Assembly: GCF_037974355.1 (NCBI RefSeq)
Contig: NZ_CP150235.1
Location: 4,402,001-4,466,000 of the forward strand
Length of the DNA stretch: 64,000 nucleotides
Reading direction: 5' to 3'
From: Paenibacillus sp. FSL R5-0517
Lineage (GTDB): Bacteria > Bacillota > Bacilli > Paenibacillales > Paenibacillaceae
The position numbers and the translations under genes are program-made. Positions 36,168-46,800 of the stretch are shown one piece after another (position 1 is the first letter of the stretch; each line of letters starts with the position of its first letter). The notes beneath the pieces are model-generated. The model ran no database searches and was not told where the DNA came from. It worked only from the letters and a program-made list of their open reading frames with translations.

Positions 36168-37934
36168 TCAAATCACAACCTTTCTAATTTTTACTTGTTT
36201 GATGTTACCGCTAGCATCGTATTCAAACGCCTTTTGAACGCCCTGGCCGTCATAGATCAATGTCTCGGTCTTAACGGTACCATCTGTATTGTAAGTGAAC
36301 GATGTTTTCTTCAATAGCTGCGGTGTCAATTCTACGGAGAACACTTCTTCTGACTCGATGTCACCATTAGAGAGGTAGTTATACACGACATCGAGCTCAA
36401 GTGTACTTCCTTCAAGAAAGACAAGCCTCCTCCGGATGTCCGTGTCATCGAAGGTAGCACCACCTTGAAGTACATAATAATCTGCACCGTTGTTGATTTC
36501 GCGCAGTACTTTACCCGTAATGTCACGCTGATACTCAATAGACTTAATCTGTCCGTTACTCTCCGTAACCTCTTGTCGTTCCAGATTTCCATCCGGGCTA
36601 TAAAAGTGCTCAATAGTGCGGTTAATTCCTCCATCAATCTTCTCGGTATGTACTTTTCCATCTGGATAATAGGTATATTCGGTTACCGAAGTGGTGTTAA
36701 TAATAGACCCACGACCAATGACCGTTACCCGCGCTTCCCTGGGCACATCAAAAGTAAACCGTATAAGCGTATCATTATATTCAATGTAATCGTCTCCTGC
36801 ATCCATGCGTATTCCGTCCAGAAATACCTCTGCGGAATTCGAACCAATCACATATCTGGGCACTTGAAAATCCCTTGTCGTCGACAACCTGCTGTTAGGA
36901 GCAGAAGTGAAATGAAATACGGATTGATGCTCCATGGTGCCTCGACTCTCAGCGAGTTCAAGACGACTCTGCATGTTGTCGAGTCTGTCCTTGAGAGCAT
37001 CATAGACGACTCCGTTTTTATCTTCTCTTGAAACCACAACTTCTTCAGCAGTTGCTTCTAATTGGGCTTCCATCGCTTCGATCGCCGTATGATGTGAAGC
37101 AATTGTTGCGGTCTGCTCACCAACGTTTTTTTCCAGATCATCTACACGAACTCCCAATACAGACATGTCATTTTCAATAGAACCCTTTGTTAAGAAATAC
37201 CTGAAATCCAAAGCTGTAAGTGAAGTTGTTGGAGAAACTCCGACATCGAGTCCACCAATGATCATGGCATCCTTGGGCTCTTTTTGATCTGAACTATAAG
37301 AGTACTCCCCATTTTCATGAAGGAAAATATAATATGTTGTGTTTGCCACAATGTCCGGGATGCTGAATGTCTGAGTAAACTGATCTACAATAACCTTATT
37401 GATACTGGCTCGTCCTGCATTAATCGTAACTTGAACACTGTTATTTGTATCTAGATACGTGGGATTGGTAACACTGAGATCCTGAATGGGTTGCTTCGCT
37501 ACAACTTCAATCGCTTTCTCCAACGTGTCAAATCGATGATCTATGGATGCCTCTGCTCCACGTGCTTCTTTTATTTCCGTCTCAGCGAGGCTCAACCTCT
37601 TCTCATGGTCATCCTGGCCCTTAGAAAGAGTATTGACATCTGCTCTTGCCGTCAGAATATCCTGCTGAACATCATCCAGTCGTGAGCTGTTTGAGATAAC
37701 CTTAGTCTCAACATCGCCTAGTCTCTGCTCATGATCTTTAACAGCATCTCGACTATCGCTTGCAGACTCTTCTACGCGAGTGATTCGGTCACCTAGACTG
37801 AGTGCAGACCCTCTGGCTTCTTCCAACTCTGCAAGACAGGAATCAATCTCATCATGCGTACGGACCCCAATATCACTCAATTCCTTATGACTCTTGGCGG
37901 ATGATCGATGAGACTGGTTAATTCTTACTGACAT
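36168..37934 (-). CDS. Coiled-coil tail-fibre protein with YD-type repeats
   Basis: 588 residues. The first 150 form a coiled coil (HEKRLSLAETEIKEARG and similar), the middle is a beta-rich fibre domain (about 155-400) and the last 180 contain YD-like hairpins (YTYYPDGKVHTEKI, YSPDGNLERQEV, YNTDGTVKTETL, YDASGNIKQVKI). Typical of a trimeric fibre. The ATG at 37934 has GGAGGTGG five bases upstream; a longer reading to 37952 would not. First gene after promoter P4, leading an eight-gene unit to 31078. Confidence 0.7.
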   Translation of the reverse strand: MSVRINQSHRSSAKSHKELSDIGVRTHDEIDSCLAELEEARGSALSLGDRITRVEESASDSRDAVKDHEQRLGDVETKVISNSSRLDDVQQDILTARADVNTLSKGQDDHEKRLSLAETEIKEARGAEASIDHRFDTLEKAIEVVAKQPIQDLSVTNPTYLDTNNSVQVTINAGRASINKVIVDQFTQTFSIPDIVANTTYYIFLHENGEYSYSSDQKEPKDAMIIGGLDVGVSPTTSLTALDFRYFLTKGSIENDMSVLGVRVDDLEKNVGEQTATIASHHTAIEAMEAQLEATAEEVVVSREDKNGVVYDALKDRLDNMQSRLELAESRGTMEHQSVFHFTSAPNSRLSTTRDFQVPRYVIGSNSAEVFLDGIRMDAGDDYIEYNDTLIRFTFDVPREARVTVIGRGSIINTTSVTEYTYYPDGKVHTEKIDGGINRTIEHFYSPDGNLERQEVTESNGQIKSIEYQRDITGKVLREINNGADYYVLQGGATFDDTDIRRRLVFLEGSTLELDVVYNYLSNGDIESEEVFSVELTPQLLKKTSFTYNTDGTVKTETLIYDGQGVQKAFEYDASGNIKQVKIRKVVI

Positions 37935-37965
37935 TTGACCACCTCCATTCATGCCTTACTTGCTC

Positions 37966-37993
37966 TATACGTAATTAGTCCAATTCGATTAAG
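37966..37993 (-). promoter_or_regulatory. Cluster promoter P4
   Basis: Minus strand CTTAAT, 16 bases, CGTATAGAG; one mismatch in the -35. It abuts the TGA of the upstream gene and is about 32 bases before the start codon at 37934. Confidence 0.75.
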
Positions 37994-39127
37994 TCATATG
38001 TATGTCGAATACATCTGTAACGAAAATTTGACCTGAGAAGCATACCTGTCTTGAGACTCTTCCCTTTCCATTCGCAGCCAAAATCGATAGGACGCTCCTG
38101 GCAAAATGGTAAATGCGGTGACCGAGTAGCTAAAGGACCCAGGAATGCCATCAACATCAGGCGCAATCTGCACTTTATCCGTACCGCTTGTGAGCGCAAA
38201 GGTTACATTTTTAAAGTCTCCTGATATCATGGGGTTTTTAGCAAACATTCGAACTTCTTGTGTAGCGGAACCACCTGCCGTTAAATAGCCTAGAAACCGA
38301 TCCGTATTGGGATAGAGAAGCATATCGAAATCTTCTCCTGTTTCAGGATTTGACTCTTTGTAATACAGATCTGGTGTAACCTCAAAATACATGAGGTCTC
38401 CTCGGTATAGCTTTATAGAATCTATGGCCTGAAACCGATTTCCATCTGGAAGCCTAATCCCAAAATTGCCTTCAAACGGATATGCATAAGGATCCATGTT
38501 AAAATGTACAACCGTCTCTTTAGATCGGCATACCCTGGATTCAAGCACAACACCATTCTGATCGATTAGATCAACCACAGTTCCTTTGGTCAGATTGTCT
38601 ACGGCAATAGATGTTCCTTTGTTAATTCGAATATACTGAACATGCATGGGATGATCTCCTTCACCCTTCAGATAGAGACCTATTTTAGGAGCTCCCACAA
38701 GTTCTACAGAACCAATGATGTTCCACATCATACCATCATCCGACCAATACGCCGTGTAATAGTTGTAATCTCGAATCAAACGTATCCACGGGTAGGTCTT
38801 TAACAAAGGCGTAGGCAAAGACATATCCAGAAACTCTTCAATCTCCATGTAATTATGTTCGTCTACCAAAACAATAATCCCACCATAACATCCCTCCGTA
38901 TCGGGATGATAATTGTTTTTCACATCCATGACGAATTGCTTCATATCTGTCAGAGGCTTATAGAACATATACAGTGGATCTGGACCATGATTGAGCACCA
39001 GGCTGCCACTACCCGCTTCATAGCGAGTAGTATCGTTAGGGAGTACTTCCCATTTGGAATCCAGGCTGGCGGTTGCGAACGCATCCTCATATATCCTGCC
39101 TGACTCTTTTAATCTTGCAACACCCAT
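37994..39127 (-). CDS. ConA-like lectin-fold appendage protein
   Basis: 377 residues. The first 190 resemble a DUF1349/LamG-like concanavalin fold: FATASLDSKWEV, YGGIIVLVDEHNYMEIE, AYWSDDGMMWNIIG. The second half is beta-rich with no recognised family. Probably a glycan-binding appendage. Cotranscribed after the 1543-residue gene; AAAGGAGGAG precedes the ATG. Confidence 0.65.
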   Translation of the reverse strand: MGVARLKESGRIYEDAFATASLDSKWEVLPNDTTRYEAGSGSLVLNHGPDPLYMFYKPLTDMKQFVMDVKNNYHPDTEGCYGGIIVLVDEHNYMEIEEFLDMSLPTPLLKTYPWIRLIRDYNYYTAYWSDDGMMWNIIGSVELVGAPKIGLYLKGEGDHPMHVQYIRINKGTSIAVDNLTKGTVVDLIDQNGVVLESRVCRSKETVVHFNMDPYAYPFEGNFGIRLPDGNRFQAIDSIKLYRGDLMYFEVTPDLYYKESNPETGEDFDMLLYPNTDRFLGYLTAGGSATQEVRMFAKNPMISGDFKNVTFALTSGTDKVQIAPDVDGIPGSFSYSVTAFTILPGASYRFWLRMEREESQDRYASQVKFSLQMYSTYI

Positions 39128-39143
39128 ACTGCTCCTCCTTTCT

Positions 39144-42100
39144 TTACGTGAATAACCAGATGCGTTTACCGATTACACACATCTTAGGCCGTGCTTTCCA
39201 TACTTCCAGCAGGCATTTAATAAGCGCTTCAACACACTTGTCTCCTCCACCGCCTTCGCAGTAAGGAATGACATAGACGTCATCACAGATCCAGTTGGTC
39301 AGTTCCATCCAGTCCAGATTAGCGTATTCGTAACTACGCGTACCCACTTCCTGAAGCGAGGTGAACACCCATTTGAATTCATGTTTGCCCTTGGGCACTG
39401 GATGTGAAAAGGTATAGTATCCACCCTCTTGAGTGAATGTTTTGATCAGCTCATCGTCAATGAAAAAATCCAGCTGACAATCAAACGGCTCTGGTACCCA
39501 CACCCATCGTTCGTAGGCTTTGAAGTCATGCACCCGGAAGGTGGTCAGATATCGTTTTCCTGTCCAGTCGCTGATCTGCCCCTTCTGATCTGTTGTAATC
39601 TCCACCTTATACTTGCTATAAGGCTTGGGAGCCAGATCATTCAGTTCGAAGCCACGGAAACCATCTCCGTAATACTTTTCATCCCATAACACTTTTCCGT
39701 CCTCACGGGTAATTTTCACGCGCATATTACTGTTATCGCAGCCGCCCATCCAGATCGGTTTGTTATTCCAAACTTCAAAGTGAGTCACCTCAGCCCAGGA
39801 TGGATCAACTTTAATAATGTCATCAATATTAAGTTTACCTCCCCAGATCATGGCGCCATCTCCAGGACAATCTTGTACAAAACGAACTTGAACTTCATAC
39901 TTCCGCTTCTCATCTGAGGTATTTTCAACTTCAATTGTAACCAATGTGTCATCTTGATTCGTCAGATCTCGGGAATGAAGAAATTTCCCTTCTTCGAAGG
40001 TTTCAATAACGATTTTCGTCCCAGAACACGCTCTGCTGTTATTTTTATATAGACGAATAACATCTAGCCAAGCATGACTCCCACCATCTGGTGTTGTAGT
40101 GTCTGGTGGATTCGATGGATCCTTGCCTGGGTGAGGGGAATTGCCTTCAGGGAACATGTTTCCACTTGCATCAATACAGTAGTTAGGCCATCTCTCGGAA
40201 AAACTACCTTCACTTAATGTAAATCCACCTGCATCAAGACCTGTCGCGTTGGTTGAGGTTTTATCTTTAATAAGTGTGTAAACCACTTTATATTTGTGCC
40301 CGGGTATTAATGAGGGAGGGCTGTTAATGAAATCGCTAACTTTTTGACCATTTTCAACGGATACTTTAATAGGATTAAATTTGTTTTTTTCGTCTGTTAA
40401 ATCAAACCACTGCACATTCACATAAGTTGATCGATCCACCAAGACTGGATTTAGCAGTTTATTTTGATTCACACCATCAGGATCATCCGTGCGAACCACA
40501 AGATCTTTGATGGCTGCATAATAGTAATTACCTTCTTTTCCTCTTTCACGCCCATTATAAGTATCAGTAAGACCTATAATTAATGTATATTTTCCAGGTT
40601 TCTCAACTGTAATTGGAATAGAAAACTTTTCTGCTTTTTTCCATTTTGTTTCATCAATACTTTTGCTATTATATCCTTTTTGATCTCCAAAATTATCGTT
40701 ACAATCAAGAATTGTTACCGCTTGACTTGCTTTATCTTTAGGATAATAAGCAACCCTAAGTCGCCCGGCTTGAATTGAATCTTGTAACAGGTAACACAAA
40801 TATTTAAATTTAATATCAAATGATTCAACACAATAGAATTCAAAAGTTATCTTCTTGGTATCTGAGCCAAATAAACTATATTCAGGACTTTGAGGGTTGT
40901 TTCCAGAAACATCCAATGAGTAATAGTCCACTGTACCATTTGATTTGTTAATAGTTTCAGCACGATCATATTGAGCACTCTTATTATTTAGTTCTCTTTT
41001 CACAAAGACTCTTCTCTTTGTTACTGGATAGACTGTCAACAATTCAGAGTAATTGAAACTTCCAATCTTAGGGGCAGTAAACGTACGAACAATTGTCGAA
41101 TTTTGCTTAGTAACACCCAATGCGTACGCTTGACCAGAGGATGAGTAAACTTCACCTCTATTGGTTGCATCAAACTTAGCAGCACGTGGCGAATGCCCTC
41201 CATATGATTTTTGCGCGTACTGGATGTTATTCGTTTTTGAATCTCCTGTATAACACTTCACTCCATATGGATCTTTCGTTGTATCGCCTTGCTGATCAGT
41301 TCCCGTACCTGGTCCAGTGGAATCTTCCACCCCCCCATCTCCGTTACCTGGTGTATATTTTTTACCGTCACGGTATCTCCATCGGAATTGATGATTCCCC
41401 GAAGGTAGAGGATACATACAATTGGTCCCTTCTCTGTCATTCGACTGACTGCCTGTCCATACAGAGACACCATCAATTTGTAGTTCCAATTTTTCTCCCG
41501 GATCAAATTGCCCTCCGTATTGCCAACAGATGTAACCAGAATTATCTAAATGAGCTTCAAAATCACATATAAAATCCTGATCATGCCCCTGTGCCCACAT
41601 AACCCCATCACCGTTTACAATTTTTTTCCACACCCAGTTTCCAGAGAATCTTAATGCTTCATGATACTTGCCTTCCTCATTAAACAATTCTTCAAAAACG
41701 TTAAAATCTCTTGTTACCCCTTTGTCTGGATCGTATGACGAGTCCATCGCTGGATAGATACGCATATGCTCTTGAATGCTAAACTTAGCTCCAGGATTTA
41801 ACTCTGCATTATATCTAATTGTATCACCAGATTTTTCTGTTCTAGCTCCTGCATCTGTTACATCCCATCCACGAGTCACATCAACATACGAGCCTAGATC
41901 AGTTACAGTTCGATATGTATTCCCAGTATTGTTCCCGTACGTGAATAATTTTTCTATGTTATCGATGAAAGGCTGCTCAGTGTAATAATCTCGAATATAG
42001 AATTGGATAATATTTAAACCTTCCTCTAGCGGAATTCGTATCTGCTCCCCCTGGCTATGCATCGTTGAATAGTATTCAAGCATGCCATTTACAGTCACCT

Positions 42101-43775
42101 CGAACGATTCCGTAGCTCGTAATTGATGAGAATAACTAAACAAAAACCAACCCTCATCTTGCAAGTTCACTTCGGTTTGAGCAATCATATCCCCTTCTAT
42201 AGGTTCATCCAGTCTTAATACATTCCCTGATCTTACCCATGGCGGACTGCCCGACATCTGCCACTGATAACTCCCAATCCCTTGACCATGAAGCGATGGT
42301 TCCCAATAATCAATCTCGTACGTTGGACATATAACTTCAACTACACCTCTTAAATCTACAGTCGTCTCAGGACCTGCTATAATTTCGTATTCAATCTTGG
42401 CTTGATTAGCTGTTGTTTCTGAATATTCCTCATTGATATTCCACTCTACACCGTGTAAAGATTGAGCATGGCTACCATGCCTGCTTTCTCCATGCTGAGT
42501 TCTGGATTCAAAAATGTCATCAAAAAACAATTCATAATCTATAGTTGGATATGATTCTTTATCTACTCCCATGAAGTAAGCAAAAGAAACTGTACCGTCA
42601 CATTCATTATCCAAATCCATTTTCATCGTTTTACTTCGATCTTCATCTGTAATGAACTGAGCTTGAAAATGGGCTTGTGCAATGCTTTTTGAAGACTTTA
42701 CATACCAATCACTATCACTTCCCTCCCCATCCAGATCAATATCCAAAGGAGCAGGCGGCTTGCGTGTATCCACAATCTCAACGACCTCAACATCCTTGAT
42801 ATAAATGCCATTGTTCTGCCACACTTCAGGTCTCATTTTACGAATTAACCAGTCGAACTTGTACATCTGTCCTGGCTGCAACGTAAATGCAGCTTCCTGC
42901 CATCCGCTATTCTCGCTCCATTCACCTCCGACTTGCTGCCCATTAATATAGAACAGCATGCCATTACCGCGCTTGGCACTAGCCAGGTACTTGAACCTGA
43001 TCTGTCCATAACGCTTCACACGCCAGTTAAACGTAATTTTGGATGAGTTGCCAATCTCCAGAAGTCCTAGGTCCAGTTTCAAGATCATCTCTGAACCAGA
43101 TTGTTCATTTCGGCCTACGGAGTGGACAGCTGCCCATTCCTGATCCTCCGTTGAGGACACATATCTGAAGAAATCAGGGAATTTATTCGAGAATGGGACG
43201 TCTTTTTTCATCGAAAAGAGCGGAATCTCATATACGGTTGCATCAAAATGATTGAAGTAATTCCCACTAAAATGATGGTAGTAGGGTGCCGGACAGATCG
43301 GCAATGACACACCATGATGACTACCGCCAGGCTTCTGGGCGTTTTCAAGAATTTTGTAAATACAGTCTTTCACCATTTGCAGAACTCTCTGATATTGTGT
43401 TTTATCTGGAGGCTGCTGCTGTTCTACCCACCATTCAATCCTGCGGTACATATTCCACAGTGCTTCACGGCATCGCACACTCGCATACCAGGACTTATCC
43501 TTCAGATATTGCTCAATGATCTGATCAATACTGTTCTCCAGTGCATCCAATTGAACCGTCTGCCATCGTCCGATCTGACCGTACCCTGGATCACCCAGAA
43601 TAGGATTATTTTCTTCGCCGTGCCGGTCCGTTTCACTCCTCGGTGCATTGGGACTCTGCGGTAAATACGCAGGGTTATTGGGGTTGCTGTAACTCTCGTC
43701 CGCAATCTTCGCTCTCATATTCGCGAACAATACACCTTTCTGTGATTTGGAGAACAAACCAAATGTATGACCCAT
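39144..43775 (-). CDS. Giant multi-domain carbohydrate-binding-like appendage protein
   Basis: 1543 residues. A helical N-terminal 150 residues is followed by a string of jelly-roll-like beta modules, several with the pattern of carbohydrate-binding or membrane-distal lectin modules (ITFNWRVKRYGQIRFKYLAS, MLFYINGQQVGGEWS; LQIDGVSVWTG; LDFFIDDELIKTF), and a short Cys-containing C-terminus (CEGGGGDKCVEALIKC). No signal peptide and no enzyme motif. The ATG at 43775 is chosen because GGGAGGTG lies seven bases upstream; an upstream GTG overlaps that site. First gene after promoter P5. Likely a long tail appendage binding wall polysaccharide; this is inference. Confidence 0.7.
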   Translation of the reverse strand: MGHTFGLFSKSQKGVLFANMRAKIADESYSNPNNPAYLPQSPNAPRSETDRHGEENNPILGDPGYGQIGRWQTVQLDALENSIDQIIEQYLKDKSWYASVRCREALWNMYRRIEWWVEQQQPPDKTQYQRVLQMVKDCIYKILENAQKPGGSHHGVSLPICPAPYYHHFSGNYFNHFDATVYEIPLFSMKKDVPFSNKFPDFFRYVSSTEDQEWAAVHSVGRNEQSGSEMILKLDLGLLEIGNSSKITFNWRVKRYGQIRFKYLASAKRGNGMLFYINGQQVGGEWSENSGWQEAAFTLQPGQMYKFDWLIRKMRPEVWQNNGIYIKDVEVVEIVDTRKPPAPLDIDLDGEGSDSDWYVKSSKSIAQAHFQAQFITDEDRSKTMKMDLDNECDGTVSFAYFMGVDKESYPTIDYELFFDDIFESRTQHGESRHGSHAQSLHGVEWNINEEYSETTANQAKIEYEIIAGPETTVDLRGVVEVICPTYEIDYWEPSLHGQGIGSYQWQMSGSPPWVRSGNVLRLDEPIEGDMIAQTEVNLQDEGWFLFSYSHQLRATESFEVTVNGMLEYYSTMHSQGEQIRIPLEEGLNIIQFYIRDYYTEQPFIDNIEKLFTYGNNTGNTYRTVTDLGSYVDVTRGWDVTDAGARTEKSGDTIRYNAELNPGAKFSIQEHMRIYPAMDSSYDPDKGVTRDFNVFEELFNEEGKYHEALRFSGNWVWKKIVNGDGVMWAQGHDQDFICDFEAHLDNSGYICWQYGGQFDPGEKLELQIDGVSVWTGSQSNDREGTNCMYPLPSGNHQFRWRYRDGKKYTPGNGDGGVEDSTGPGTGTDQQGDTTKDPYGVKCYTGDSKTNNIQYAQKSYGGHSPRAAKFDATNRGEVYSSSGQAYALGVTKQNSTIVRTFTAPKIGSFNYSELLTVYPVTKRRVFVKRELNNKSAQYDRAETINKSNGTVDYYSLDVSGNNPQSPEYSLFGSDTKKITFEFYCVESFDIKFKYLCYLLQDSIQAGRLRVAYYPKDKASQAVTILDCNDNFGDQKGYNSKSIDETKWKKAEKFSIPITVEKPGKYTLIIGLTDTYNGRERGKEGNYYYAAIKDLVVRTDDPDGVNQNKLLNPVLVDRSTYVNVQWFDLTDEKNKFNPIKVSVENGQKVSDFINSPPSLIPGHKYKVVYTLIKDKTSTNATGLDAGGFTLSEGSFSERWPNYCIDASGNMFPEGNSPHPGKDPSNPPDTTTPDGGSHAWLDVIRLYKNNSRACSGTKIVIETFEEGKFLHSRDLTNQDDTLVTIEVENTSDEKRKYEVQVRFVQDCPGDGAMIWGGKLNIDDIIKVDPSWAEVTHFEVWNNKPIWMGGCDNSNMRVKITREDGKVLWDEKYYGDGFRGFELNDLAPKPYSKYKVEITTDQKGQISDWTGKRYLTTFRVHDFKAYERWVWVPEPFDCQLDFFIDDELIKTFTQEGGYYTFSHPVPKGKHEFKWVFTSLQEVGTRSYEYANLDWMELTNWICDDVYVIPYCEGGGGDKCVEALIKCLLEVWKARPKMCVIGKRIWLFT

Positions 43776-43797
43776 ACCAATCACCTCCCATTCTCTC

Positions 43798-43825
43798 TAT
43801 ACGACAAAAAGAGCACCGAGTTAAT
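43798..43825 (-). promoter_or_regulatory. Cluster promoter P5
   Basis: Minus strand ATTAAC, 16 bases, CGTATAGAG. TAA in the -35 is the stop codon of the upstream gene, and the -35 lies in a terminator loop. Confidence 0.85.
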
Positions 43826-43833
43826 CGGTGCCC
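43806..43833 (-). terminator. Terminator after the 1932-residue gene, fused to P5
   Basis: Minus strand GGGCACCGA, loop TTAAC, TCGGTGCTC, then TTTTTG. The stop codon is inside the hairpin. Confidence 0.8.
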
Positions 43834-46800
43834 GTCAGATCATATTGCAATTTCGAATCTGTGTAGATCTGGATCTTATTTTGCATTACTGATACGGACA
43901 ATGTATACCATTTATCCTTCTCCCACTTGAAAGGTTGCATCGGGGAACCCACTGCAGTTGGATTGCCAGCAACGATTTTATATAGCTGCATCGGCGTTCT
44001 CATATCCAGACTGTTATCGCTGTCTCCTCCGTGAACCATAAACATCCAATAATTATGTTCATCGAAGTATTTGAAAATAATTCCTGCGCCATCCCCATCC
44101 GTACTTGTATCTACCTTGAAATCAATGGAGAATTTATACGTCTCAGCCAGGAAATTATTACGATACCATCCACTGATGTCCTTCGTATCTTCCTTGGAAT
44201 AAAACTTTCCAAGCAATTGATCCCGATCCCAATCGCCTTGACCGAATTTAGTCCAATCATCGGACTGAGACAACTCCAACGCATCCATATCCTTGGAATA
44301 CGGATAGTACACATTAAACGGATCATTCGGATCATAATCCTCCGGCACACCCAACCCGCCTTCCCAGTCTTCAGGATCCATTCCTCGATCCAGCAGATCT
44401 TCCGAATAATCGAAGATAAGCCCCTGCGCCATGGTGTCCATCATTGGAATGTAAGCCTCGGCGGATTCCCGTTCAGCCACCGGGTGATCCGTCAGTGTGA
44501 AGCTCTCACGTGGTTCCATCTTGGCTTCGTGATACAGTTCCATAAGATGAGCTGTTCTCTCGGGAAGGAACGCGTGCAACTGTTCCAGATACTCTGCTCT
44601 TTTCTCAGGTCTTTCAGCGAAAATAAAACCTGTGATGACTTGAGAACAGCGTTCTTCAAATGAAGCCATGAGAGAATCAGGATTTTCAATTTCAGATAAT
44701 CTGGCGTTTGCTGTTCCAGTGGGTAATTCTCTTTCTATGCTGGATTCACGTTCCTCAGTTATCCCTTTAAAATCATCTTTACTAAGATAACCCGGGTCTA
44801 TTAACTTGCTGCCAAAACTCTCCCCGTCATTAACAACGTAGCTTGTGTACGGAAGACTACTTCCGTAACTTAACTCGTCACCTGAGAATGCAAACCTCTG
44901 GAGTGTGGTCCCGTATATCCCATCAAAATGCTCACCGGCTCGCTCACCCCCAACGCCACTTTCCATTTCATGTGAATGACCATATCGATCCATTTTCCCC
45001 GCTGCGAATTGCTCCCAATCCAGAGTCGTGCTTCTTAACAATTTCATTCCAGAATCCAATTGGTGGTTATACGCGTCATAAGAACTTCTGGAGCTCATGA
45101 AAGAGTTATCCTCAATATGAACGTCTCTCGTTTTAAGGTAAGAATATTCGCTTTGGATCAGGTCTATCTGTTTATATTGGAAGCCAACAAGTTCCATGTC
45201 CAAAATAGATTCATTAAATTCCTTGTTTCCGTAGAACATGTCCTGATCCAACAATCCATTTCGCAGCTTCACTACATCATTGATCGTCTCATGAGTATGA
45301 GCCCATCTCTCAGCTTTTCCTCCAAAAAGGTTTTCATGCAAGAATGCTGATCGATCCTTTTTATTTAACTCAAGCGTTTGGATCAAATCAGCTTCTTTAC
45401 CGTTTTTAAGCGCATGAATTTGCTCATCCATAGTGGAATCTTTGGCATTTTTCAGACCGTACATGTTCTCTTCCAAATATCCATGTTGCGGTTTGTCGGC
45501 GAGCAGATTCTCTTCCATATTGCCGTACTGGGGTTTGTCCGCTGAGAGTACAATCTCTGTTGTTCCATACTTCAAGTTTGTTCCACCAACAATCTCAACT
45601 GGAACATCACCGTATTTCAGATTTGTTCCGCCAACAATCTCTACAGGTATATCTCCATAACTGAGCCCCGTGCCACCCACGGATTCCACTGGAACATCTG
45701 CATATTTCAGATTTGTACCGCCTAGTGGTAGCGTGAGGTCAAGGTAACCATTTTGCGGTTTATCCGCTATAAGTTGTTCTTCAAGATTAGCAAGCTTTTC
45801 AATCGTGCTATCCGTTGTCTCATGAAGGTAAGCGTCATGAGTATGCTTGTAACCAAGGATCATGTCATGATCCAGTGCCGAATCCTTTGTACTCTTTATC
45901 GAATCATAGATCAGTTCGACCAATTCGGTATCTCTGAACCCTTTACCACCGTAGCAACCCTCATCATGCAATTCACTTAAGCTTAACTTGACAACTTCAC
46001 TCTCAATCTCATGGACGGATGCCTCTTTCAGGATTCTTGTGGAATGGTTATCTTCAAGCATGAGAGATAATCTGTTCATGTTATTCGAAATGATTTCAAC
46101 GTTGAATTGCCCTTTACGCATGATGGAATGAGCCGTCAGCATATCGTCAAGATTCGCATATTTCATTATAGCAGTGGCAAGGGATATCTCATCTTGAACC
46201 GATCCATCTCGATCTACCCTAATCGCTTCAGAAGCATTATTTATCAAAGTGGATTCCCAAGCTTGCCGCGTCCCTGCGTTAAACTCAATATTCATCGCAC
46301 TTTCTCTTGCCCACATAGAACCAAGCGTATATCCAATCTCAGCTACTCCATTTCGATATTTCGCGCTACTTATTGAATAATCGTCGCTGAGCAGTGCTGA
46401 TCTCCATTCCATAGTTGCCAGTGAGTAATCGATATCAGTAGCTGCCTGACGTGGTTCAATCATGCCAATCGAATAGCTCTCATTCAAATACAACTGTCTA
46501 ATCTTGGCTGTGCCTATGGAGTATTCACCACTGATTAAACCTTCTCTTGTTGGATTAGTAGAAATAGGTTGTTGATCAAACGAGTATCCCTCGCGAGTCT
46601 TTGTCGTACCAATAGCATACTCGCTGTTCAGAAGCATCTGGCGCAAGTTCGTACCACCCATGGTGTATTCATCGTCCATCATTCCATAGCGATCACGGGA
46701 AACCCCGCCCATATTAAATTCGGTATGAATTACGCTTTCACGGTTCATATTGGAACTCACGACATCATGGTCAAGAACCATTCCGTCCCGTTTGTATTTT

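Noticed and set aside
41186..41572. 128-codon plus-strand frame inside the 1543-residue gene
   Set aside because: Antisense shadow of a well supported coding region.
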